From Muricea muricata (taxonomy: Eukaryota; Cnidaria; Anthozoa; Malacalcyonacea; Plexauridae), in NCBI GenBank assembly GCA_963855995.1, contig OY979716.1, positions 34,975,094-35,039,093 of the forward strand: DNA of 64,000 nucleotides, given 5' to 3'. Below are positions 55,606 through 64,000 of this stretch, one piece after another (the first letter of the stretch is position 1; every line of letters begins with the position of its first letter). The translations under genes were made by a program, and so were the position numbers. A model generated the notes under the pieces. It did no database searches, had not been told where the DNA came from, and saw nothing but the letters and a program-made list of their open reading frames with translations.

Positions 55606-57512
55606 ATGGGAAAGCTATCGTTATAAGCTCGAAGTCGAGTCGTTTCTCTCTCTACGGAAGCGAATTTAAGTGTCATTGCTGTCACGAGAATTTTGGCGAA
55701 GGAAGGAATAAAAGTCTCTCGCATGTCTGTCAGTCGATTTTTAAAACGCTATCGTGCAAGTGGTAGTCTTCATGATGCCTCACGAAGTGGAAGAAAATGT
55801 AAATTGTCTGAGGAACAGCTAACATTTATTGATGAGAAAATGAAGGAAAACGACGAGCTAACGTCTGAAGAACTCATGAAAAGGTTAGCGAGCCAGTTTG
55901 GTGTCGAAGTTTCATCGTCAGCTATTCGTCGGGTCAGACGTGAAAAATTAGGCTGGAAATATGAGAACACGCGCTATTGTCAGTTCGTTCGAGAGCCAAA
56001 CAAGATCAAGAGACTAGCATTTTGCCTTAACGCCTTATCGAGGAAGGACAGCTTCGATGATGTCATATTCACAGACGAAACAACTGTCCAAATCGAGCAG
56101 TACGCTCGCGTGTCGTTTCGGAAGGATGGTACACAAGCGAAGCGAAGGGGACGTCCAAAACATCCATTAAAGGTTTGATATAATTTTGTTTTTTTTTTCG
56201 TTTTACCTATTTAAATTTAAATATTTGTCTTGTAGTGGTCGTTACTTGTTAAACGTGAGCCTTTATGTTTACTGAGTGGTTGTGTTAGCTTTTATTTATA
56301 TAGATAAGCAAGCTCTGTTTTATTTTGCCATGTGTTTTACTATTATGACATCTTTTATCATTTTGGCTATGAAATCACGTCTACTAATCCATTGTCTCTG
56401 GTTAAATCCGTTCTACATAGTTATCAGTGTCTCATATTTTCAGTTATTATTGTGTTGTGTTGGTGAATTTGGTAATTCTGATATTAAAATATTACAGGTT
56501 CATGTGTGGGGAGGCATATCTGTGCGTGGTGCCACTTCAGTATGTGTATTTTCTGGCGTGATGGAAAGTGTGGGGTACCAAACCATTTTGGAGAGGAATT
56601 TGTTGCCATTTATAAAAAAGGCATTCCCAGATGGTCATCGTTTTTGGCAAGACAATGACCCAAAACATACAAGCAATGCCACCAAGCAATGGATGAAGGA
56701 CAATGGCATAAATCACTGGCCAACCCCACCTGAATCTCCGGTTAGTAAACATTAGAAAACAGTTGTCAAAAATACTGATCATCTGAGGGCTTTTTATAGT
56801 TTGCAGTGATATGGTTTTAAGACCAGGTCGAACGAGGATGAGAGTTGGCAGTCATGCAATCTTGTTTAGCTGCTGTGCTTGTCAAAGCGCTTATTACTTT
56901 ATATTTTCATTGTGAAGCTTCAAATGTCCTCAGTGGCAATTTCTGACTGCCAACTCTCATCAACTCTTATCCAGGTTTGACTTGGCCTTTAGACATAGTT
57001 TGATTTCAGTTATATCAATCAATTTTATACAGTTAACAGTTAGCTGAAATCATGGAGAAATAGAAAATGTGAAAATCAACGCTCCTGTTAAAATTCGGTT
57101 ATTGACCAAAACACATTGTAATGGTTTTTGGATAATTTTTAACATGCCATTACAAAGTATATTTTAGCCTTTACCAGTTCATTGAATTTGCATCATTGCA
57201 GTACAATGTTTACCCAGCACATGCACAACCCCATTTCATGAGTAATATCATACAGCATTGCACAGAGCAAAGTAATGTACCATATGTATTTTTTCTCATT
57301 TGTAGGATCTCAACGTAATTGAAAACATATGGGCTAATCTGAAGTACCACATCAGAAAGCATGTGAAGCCGACAAATAAAGAAGAGCTCATCAAAGGAAT
57401 TTGTGACTATTGGAGTAACCTGTCACCAGAAACATGTAGGAAATACATTCAGCATGTGCACAAGGTTATACCAGCTGTAATTGTTAGTGAAGGTGGCCCA
57501 ACTGAATACTAG
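55606..57512 (+). pseudogene. Tc1/mariner transposase in three exons (DD34E), stop at codon 7
   Basis: Exons 55606-56172, 56498-56740 and 57306-57512 join in phase 0 at AAAG|GTTTGA..TTACAG and CCG|GTTAGT..TTGTAG. They give 338 residues plus stop, a normal Tc1 length. The N-terminus has paired helix-turn-helix features (AVTRILAKEGIKVSRMSVSR, SGRKCKLSEEQLTFIDEKMK). Catalytic residues lie in VIFTDETTV, FWQDNDPKHTSN and SPDLNVIENIW, with 34 residues between the second Asp and the Glu. The apparent ATG at 55606 is followed by TAA at codon 7 (MGKLSL then stop then ARSRVVSL), so this copy is dead. If initiation occurs at 55722 (MSVSRFLKRY), only an N-terminally truncated protein could be made. Confidence 0.87.
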
Positions 57513-57726
57513 ATACTGGTCTGGCTAAAAGTGTAAATGTGATTTGTCATCACTGTAAAGATCTTGCAGTGACTTAGCTTCCTGGCCATCATTTACATTA
57601 TAGAGGATATGTGCATATGGGCAGCTAATTTTTATATTAAGCACAATTTCTCATTGGTAAGAAAAACTAGGGATGGAATGAAATAATCATCATTTGACAA
57701 AATGTAAATATATGCGGTACTAACCA

Positions 57727-57906
57727 ATTACTTTATGGTTTCTGTATTTGGATGGCCTGATCCAAACTCGCGGGAAAGTTGCGAGAGTTAAGAAAAGCAT
57801 GCGAAACACGAGCCGAAGGTGATTTATTTTGCACGCTTTTCTTAACTCGAGCAACATCTCCAAGTGTTTGGATCAGGTCATCCTAATAAGGAAACCATAA
57901 AGTAAT
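57727..57906. repeat. 180-bp palindrome (MITE) 3' of the transposase
   Basis: ATTACTTTATGGTTTCTGTA pairs with the end TAAGGAAACCATAAAGTAAT. Inner arms GGATGGCCTGATCCAAACTC and TTTGGATCAGGTCATCC also pair. Non-coding. Confidence 0.8.
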
Positions 57907-58793
57907 TTTTTATAAAATAACATATGTGTAACAGGAAGAACCTTGTTTGATGCTGATTGGCAATTCTTTAATTTTAAAAAATCCTATGTGGGAGATGAAA
58001 ACAAACTCCTATTGTGAGCATCTTGTAAACTGAGGATTTCAGTTTGTTTTACCGTACATTTGATCAAATTGACTGAAAGAAAAGAGAGGGTTGACAGTTA
58101 TTAATTGTTTAAGGTTTTTTTGCTCTAATAATTTTTCTGTGATTTCTGCTGTGATTTTTTGTGGTCTAGTTAGAAATGCTAATGTGAGGACAGCCCTTTT
58201 TTGTCAACCCACATCCTCAGAAAGAGAAAATACTATTTGAAATTGCAGCAATAATTGCAAGTGTACACAAAATGATATTGTATTTCTTGGTACTGATTTA
58301 ACTGTGGCATAAAAATATAATAAACCAGAAATATTAAGTTTTTCTTCAGCATGGTAGCTGGATGGTTTGATGTGGATTCTTCCCTTAAGCTGTAGTTAAG
58401 CCCAGTTGTGAAACCAGTCCACAATTTGGTCATGCTATGCTAATTTTGGCTTGTTTATAGGCTGTGAAAACAAATATTAATTGAAAAATTTCCATAGTAT
58501 GACCGTATTTGTTGGGGTGGACTTGCCACTGGTGAAATCTATGTTAATACCTTATTCTAACCTACACCAGAAATTTTACTCATCATGGGTCAATTGTTCA
58601 AAGCTAGTTTATAGTTCATAGATAGGTACACCGGGTAGCTCCAGGGTTGTCCCCTTGAGGTTGAAATAACATTGAACAAATTTGTATTGTTAGTGCATGA
58701 ACATATAATTACATTTACTTTTCATAATATAAACAAACTGCATGACTATATATTCCATCACAAAAAAACACTAAAGTGTAGTAAATACAGCAG

Positions 58794-59758
58794 TTATTTT
58801 ATGTGTCTTATGGCACAATCAACAGCCTTGCGGCAAGCAGCTCAGGATTTCTTTTTATCGTCCACATAGTATTTTCGGAACACAGCTTCTTTAACTAACT
58901 GCATTCGTTGATCTGTTTCCAGTGACCGCTTTCCCTTAGCACCAATACAATTACTGCCCACCAGTTCATCCTTTTCAAATAATTTGAAGACAAGGTTTTT
59001 TGCATAGTTTCCCATTGATGCACTCTCTTTGTATGTATCTTCATAAATAGCACTTGTGGGGCTGTTCAATTGAAGTGGAGGGGTGGTTTGTCTGGATGGC
59101 ATTGGTCCTGTATTTTGGATTACAGGTAGTGTGGTCTCGGTGGTATTTGCTGGAGGTGTGGTTATGGAAATTGCATCAGAGCTCAGAGAATTGGAGAGGG
59201 ATGATAAAGTTATGGATGATGAAGTGATAAAAGGAGTAAGAGTGGTTGAAGCATTGTACCCTAAATGCTCAGGGGTAGGGTCAACTGGCAAAGTATGACT
59301 GTCAGGCACAGTACTTGAATTAACAGACCTATGATTAGATGATGTGTTTGTGGTGAGAGTGGGGTCAGGAGAAGGTAGTTGAAGCTGAGAGGGAGATGTT
59401 TCCAGTGAAGTGGGAAGGATAAATTCATCAAAGTCTACAGTTATTGGGATTTTTTCTGAAGGTATTGCATCATAGATAAAATTTTGTCTAACTTGACCTG
59501 AATATTGGAAAGCATATCCTTGCATTCATAGTTACAGAAATTATTTCCAATTGCATTGTCAGTTTGAACGGCCACTTCTTTTCCTTCTCCTCTGGTGTAG
59601 CTCAGCAAGAGCTTCTGCACTTTTGTTTGTTCTGCCAGATCAAGGAATTTGATGGAGCCTGGTTTAGGAACATTTTCATCAGCAGTGTGTGCCAGGAGGC
59701 CTTGATTATCTTCTTTGGCAGGAGTCTCATCTTCGTGATTACAGTAGTGTAAACTCAT
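58794..59758 (-). pseudogene. BEN-domain gene carried by the Tc1/mariner element, antisense to the transposase
   Basis: The minus-strand frame from ATG 59758 encodes MSLHYCNHEDETPAKEDNQG, LDLAEQTKVQKLLLSYTRGE and a coiled-coil-like DMLSNIQVKLDKILSMMQYL. Near 59450-59470 the frame must shift to continue with ITVDFDEFILPTSLETSPSQ, a long Ser/Thr/Pro-rich linker, and a C-terminal BEN-like domain: NYAKNLVFKLFEKDELVGSN, KGKRSLETDQRMQLVKEAVF. A TGA at 58842 interrupts before AACRKAVDCAIRHIK, exactly where BEN domains usually have Trp. BEN domains bind DNA or protein in chromatin and transcription factors. One frameshift and one nonsense codon make this copy a pseudogene. It looks like a passenger or regulatory gene of the transposon. 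Confidence 0.65.
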
Positions 59759-59796
59759 TTTTGGAGCATTTTCCGATCAATTTTGTTATTCACTGT

Positions 59797-59959
59797 CAGT
59801 GGCGTAGCCAGCCTGACAATTTAGTCCCGCTATGCAAATTCCAAGTTATTTTCAAGTTATTATCATTATTCATTTCTTTAGAAATTCATTGTTTTCACAG
59901 TCAATGAACATGAAATATTTGCATAGCGGGACTAAATCCTCGGGCTGGCTACGCTACTG
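59797..59959. mobile_element. hAT-type MITE with 8-bp target-site duplication
   Basis: The 163-bp element begins CAGTGGCGTAGCCAGCCTGA and ends TCGGGCTGGCTACGCTACTG. Direct repeats TTCACTGT flank it (59789-59796, 59960-59967). The arms continue with TTTAGTCCCGCTATGCAAAT and its complement. It lies 39 bp upstream of the BEN-domain start codon, in what should be that gene's promoter. Confidence 0.92.
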
Positions 59960-60201
59960 TTCACTGTGTAGATTTCGTGCTAACATAACGAAGTGTTATC
60001 GCATCGATATCAATTAAGGTGTTTAATGAGCGAAGTTTTGCATAGTGTGGAATGTGTCACTGTAATGCAAATGACCAAACACCCACTATAGTGTGTCACA
60101 AAATTCTTTCCCCTTTTCAGGTTTCTATTTAACGCTTATAGTATTTGTTAATGCTTTATATTTTTAGTATACCGGTATTATATCTTCTAAATTCTCTTCT
60201 T

Positions 60202-60204
<3 letters not shown>

Positions 60205-60272
<68 letters not shown>
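60205..60272. repeat. (TA)n microsatellite
   Basis: About 68 bp of uninterrupted TA. Confidence 0.97.
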
Positions 60273-60274
<2 letters not shown>

Positions 60275-61767
60275 GTATCAGTCGAAACGGCCCTAAGTCA
60301 AACTTATGTTGCAAACTATTTATGCTGTTTGTTTCAAAGTATACATTAACGCAAACTGTGCAGTCACGATAGGATTAGCTAACAAAACACGCGCTTGGAC
60401 AATAGATCTACTTTCTGTTCAGATTCTGGAAACTCGCTGAGAACAATCACAATTTGATGCATCCTGATTAACATTGTTGGGGCCGTTTTCATTATCGAAA
60501 ACTTCGCCGTTTTGACCTGGGGCAAGCCGTTTTGACTATACATCATATGTCACTTACTTTTATGATTATGTTGAATTAATGACCAAATACTAAATATAAT
60601 GTGAGGTATGTCGGAATTTACAACGTTTAGCAACATATTTCCCCCTTTAAATTTTTATAACATTTTCTAATGTGTTATATGTATAGTGATGCACTTATGT
60701 ATACCGAGCTAATTTATTCATAGTCGGAAACATGCTGATTAACCGCAGAGCCCTTAAACAAAATCACAGCGTAGGCGAAAAACACTTAAAATACACTGGC
60801 TTACTGTGTTATATGGAGGACTTTGGAATGGGTAGGACATATTGGACGCATGAGAGTGAGTACATTTAAGCTTATGTTGTTACGAATATTTTATCCACGC
60901 GAACTCAAAGCACGATCAGTATACAGTATCTCGGCTTGTTTGATTCAAACATTGTGATAATTATTGTAATAGTATAGTGTAATGCGTATTCAAACTAGCA
61001 GTTGTTTGGTGCGAAATACTTTTTGACTAACGTCAACATTTTTGGATTTTAAGTAGAATTAACGTCTGACATAGTTTTGGACGTACAGGTATAGTTTCTG
61101 TGATTCTGGCGTGTTCATTTTTTTATGAAATAGCTGTTGTCTACAGGGAATGCGTGGAAGCGTGTTGTTGTTATTGCCTACCCAGTATGACGTTTTGCGC
61201 CGAACGAATTCATAGTGTATTAGTTTTTGGTGTTATTGTTTAGACACCAAATTAGCGTTGGCCAGGGCTTCAGTGATCGCAAAAGCCAAAGGCAATGTGT
61301 AAATGAGTGATTTTTAACCCCTTATATTTGCGATGGGTTCTGATTGTTAACTCTGTCAATTATCATAATCACGCTACATGTAAACAGAAACTAATTTATT
61401 TATGCGGATAAATTGTGAGCTCTTAAACAAAATCACTGTATTTTCTCAATAATCTGTGTATACGAATGTGCATATTCCTGCTTTAGTGGGCAAAAAAGTT
61501 TTATAAAAGGTTTATAAAGTATCTTTCTTTTAAATAAACCTACATAGTTCAGCTTTTCAAATACAAAATTGCTACGCATTAAACATCGCAATTTACTATT
61601 AATAGTATTGTCAAGTATTTTTGCGATTTGTTTTATAATTTCGTAAATAGTATGCTTGATTATTCAACACCGTTCAACATCGAACGATCGTCGCATAATA
61701 AAATGTAAAGCTTGGAGAACGTCGGAATACGCCGCAATGATTTTAGCACAGTCAGCTAAGGAACCGC
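60273..61767. other. Interior of the Tc1/mariner element without recognised gene
   Basis: AT-rich, 1.5 kb. I see no exon, RNA gene or strong repeat before the right subterminal array. Confidence 0.45.
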
Positions 61768-61915
61768 ATGAACCTCAACCGCGAACCGCACGAACCGCGA
61801 CCGCTAACCGCACGAACCGTAACCGCGAACCGCAGCCGCGAACCGCACGAACCGTAACCGCGAACCGCACGAACCGCAGCCGCAAACCGCACGAACCGCG
61901 ACCGAACCGCATGTG
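61768..61915 (+). repeat. Right subterminal GC-rich repeats
   Basis: Short tandem units such as CGAACCGCACGAACCGTAAC and CGCGAACCGC fill about 150 bp up to the right terminal repeat. They share the AACCGCG core with the left subterminal array. Confidence 0.85.
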
Positions 61916-61941
61916 TTAAGTTACTTCTAGGCAGTACTGTA

Positions 61942-64000
61942 CTCGCATCTTCATTGCCAAAATAGAGACCAACAATTTTTAAACTCGTGTTTAACCATAC
62001 AAGCCCACAGGGAGTGTCGGTGCGCGATTTCCAACGACCCAACCACAGACCTTTCGTCTTGGAAACATTAAGACGGGCGCCCGAAGCCCGGCCATATTCG
62101 TTGAACACCTCAAGCACTTTAACGAGACCGTAATAATTGGTGACAATACAAGTATTATCATCTGCATACTGAGAGATTTTAACCTCACGTCCACCTGGAA
62201 CACGAAATCCTTGTATTTCCGGACATTTTCGAATCGCTTGAGCAAACACCTCTGCCACCGGTACAAATAACAAAGGGGACAAGGGACACCCCTGACGCAC
62301 CCCACGTTCCACGGCGAAGAACTCGGACACGTAACCGTTGGATAAGATGGCACTTTGAATGTTCGTGTAAATACAAGTGATCATGGAGCGGAAGTTAGGG
62401 CCAAAGTTCAGAGTTTAAAGAATACGATCAAGAAACTCCCAATCAACATAGTCAAACGCTTTCTCTTGATCAATTGAAATAAAAGCACAAGCCATTCGTT
62501 CGTGAACCTCAAGATAGTCGCAGATGTCACGAAGAAGGGTAGCATTATCGTCACTGGACCGGCCGGGCACGGAACAACATTGATCAGGGTGTACGATAGT
62601 AGACATGTGAGGCTTTAGACGATTTACCAACACTTTTGTCATGATTTTGTAATCGACATTCAACAACGAAATTGGACGCCAGTTTTTTAACAGCTCTGGA
62701 TCGTCTTTTTTGTACAGCAAAGAAATAACAGCTTGACGCAAAGTCTCCGGCATCATCCCGTCAGTAAAACAAGTATTGACCATATCGACAAAATCATCCT
62801 TTAAAACAGGCCAAAATGTAATCTAGAATTCTTTTGATAGGCCATCTGATCAAGGTGTCTTTCCATTGGACATGCTCTTAAGGGCAGCTAAACACTCCCC
62901 TTCAAAGAACAAGCCTTCACATAAGTTTCGCTGCTCGTTCGAAAGTTTTCTGTCAAGCAAGCCAAGTAGCCGATCTTGCGCAGTACGATCTGTGGCAACT
63001 CGAGAATAAAGTTCGGTATAGAACCGAACCTGCTCACGCATTATGTCTGCTTGATCCGTTAACCAACAACCATCACACGTACGTAGAGCTGGACAAGTCT
63101 TTTTAACAGCCCGTTTCCGTTCGCGTTGAAAAAAGAACTTTGAAGGACGCTCATTATTTTCAATCCACTGGGCCTTGCACCGGATATTATGACCAGGAAC
63201 CCGACGAAAGTCAAAATTCGACAGCTCGATTTTAACCGCATCTAATTCTTTAATTTCATTATCGGACAGGGAGCCTTGAGCTATCAAACGTCGATACTTA
63301 TTAAGCAGACTCGCGCGCGTCTGTTTATTCTTCATGGCGATTTTCTTGCTACATGCGATCAGGAGTGACTTAATACGAGCTTTCCCTGCATCCCACCATT
63401 CACCCACGTTACTGAACAACGCCTTTTTTGTCTTCCAGTCAGTCCAAAATCGTTGCACTTTGTCTCTCACAGACTTATTGTCTAACAGGGAAGTATTCAG
63501 TTTCCAAAGACCAGGACCAACATTATGGCTGGAACTAACGACTTGGATCTTCAGGTGAACAATGTCATGATCTGAGTATGGATACGTAATAATGTTGGAC
63601 TCCGTCACGTAATCCTTTGCGAGGGAAGAGGACACATAAAACTTATCCAGACGACAGCAAATTGTTCCAGTTTTATTGCGCCATGTAAACTCTAAAGCAT
63701 GTTCATGTTGTTGTCGCCATATATCCACCAAGGAAAATCGAGTCAGCACTTGCTTAAGATGAGGACCACCCGTACTACCCAAAGTAGCATTTCCTCCGCG
63801 TTTATCTTTGGCCAGATCAAGTAGACAATTAAAGTCTCCACCGATAATTGAACGACGACGAGTAACCAGATATCTGTCCAGGTTTTGAAAGTAAGCTATT
63901 CGCTGACTGCCATCTGTTGGAACATAAATGCTGATAAAGCGGAAGTCCTGATTGCAGTATGAGCAGTCCAGCATAATTATTCTACCTTCGTCATCGCAAC
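61942..64000 (-). pseudogene. LINE ORF2 5' part (unit 2), several nonsense codons
   Basis: Same frame throughout as unit 1 but broken by TGA after GKTP (near 62850), TAG after KEF (near 62823) and TAA near 62415. The endonuclease end (FISIYVPTDGSQRIAYFQNL, IIGGDFNCLLD) and the reverse transcriptase motifs (VRQGCPLSPLLF, ISQYADDNTCIV) are recognisable. The frame runs off the window's end and is cut on the other side by the Tc1/mariner insertion at 61939. It is more decayed than unit 1. Confidence 0.88.

Larger units (their letters stand above)
55262..61939. mobile_element. Tc1/mariner-type transposon, 6.7 kb, with spliced transposase and a BEN-domain gene
   Basis: Terminal inverted repeats CAGTATTGCCTAGAAGTAAC at the left and CAGTACTGCCTAGAAGTAAC read inward from the right (about 26 bp, one mismatch) are flanked by TA duplications (55260-55261, 61940-61941). 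The uninterrupted target is seen in LINE unit 1. GC-rich repeats lie just inside both ends (55290-55450 and 61768-61915). A DD34E transposase in three exons reads rightward; a BEN-domain gene reads leftward. At 6.7 kb it is several times longer than a typical Tc1/mariner element. Confidence 0.93.
53043..64000 (-). mobile_element. LINE unit 2, split by a Tc1/mariner element, 5' end outside the window
   Basis: Parallels unit 1 base for base over most of its length: the 3' tail at 53043-54180, ORF2 3' part to 55261, then after the Tc1/mariner insertion (55262-61939) ORF2 continues from 61942 to the window end. The insertion point corresponds to TTAG|TA|CTCGCATC at 49099 of unit 1. Confidence 0.88.

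Noticed and set aside
60145..60372. Open frame with a Tyr-Ile repeat
   Set aside because: It is a translation of the TA microsatellite at 60205-60272.

Overview
This is eukaryotic DNA, AT-rich and intron-bearing, from an animal that is probably a marine invertebrate and most likely a cnidarian. That guess rests on the mix of element families (Penelope-like, Tx1/L1-like LINE, ISL2EU, IS3EU-like, Tc1/mariner, hAT and Harbinger MITEs, tRNA-derived SINE) and on SRCR and EGF exons; it is inference, not a measured placement. No prokaryotic operons, CRISPR arrays or phage genes are present. Nearly the whole window is mobile DNA. The only host-gene traces are one SRCR exon (5.1-5.4 kb) and four 129-bp EGF-like exons (23.5, 25.6, 38.8 and 44.5 kb), all on the minus strand. 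Three of the EGF exons lie in tandemly duplicated units that later filled with transposons.

Layout. 0-5 kb: an 0.8 kb repeat, a SINE and a foldback element. 5-6 kb: SRCR exon and a TA microsatellite. 6-10.6 kb: Penelope-like retroelements, one arranged as an inverted dimer and carrying a hAT MITE. 10.6-16 kb: decayed transposase-like genes, including a Tc1/mariner relic and a copia-like integrase scrap. 16.4-21.1 kb: a 4.7 kb head-to-head inverted dimer of a transposon encoding a RING-type protein, inserted in a Penelope-like reverse transcriptase. 21.4-39.8 kb: EGF duplication units. 26.8-37.8 kb: a nested stack, with repeat A split by a foldback-ended transposon, which is split in turn by an 8.2 kb IS3EU-like transposon. 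39.8-43.5 kb: an ISL2EU-type transposon with a YqaJ nuclease gene tail-to-tail with a THAP/DDE transposase gene. 46.9-64 kb: two head-to-tail LINE units on the minus strand, the second split by a 6.7 kb Tc1/mariner element that also carries an antisense BEN-domain gene.

The most notable object is the IS3EU-like transposon at 29546-37722. It has a perfect 6-bp target-site duplication (CGAAAG) and 0.7 kb terminal inverted repeats. It holds two convergent, fully open, multi-exon genes: a 418-aa DDE integrase-type transposase and a 666-aa HECT-type E3 ubiquitin ligase. The first exon of each gene, encoding the same zinc ribbon, lies inside the terminal repeat itself. Both proteins are therefore predicted to share an N-terminal module supplied by the transposon ends, and both promoters sit beside a long array of 19-bp repeats. 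Most other transposon genes here carry premature stops or frameshifts, which makes this element look like the youngest intact insertion in the window.
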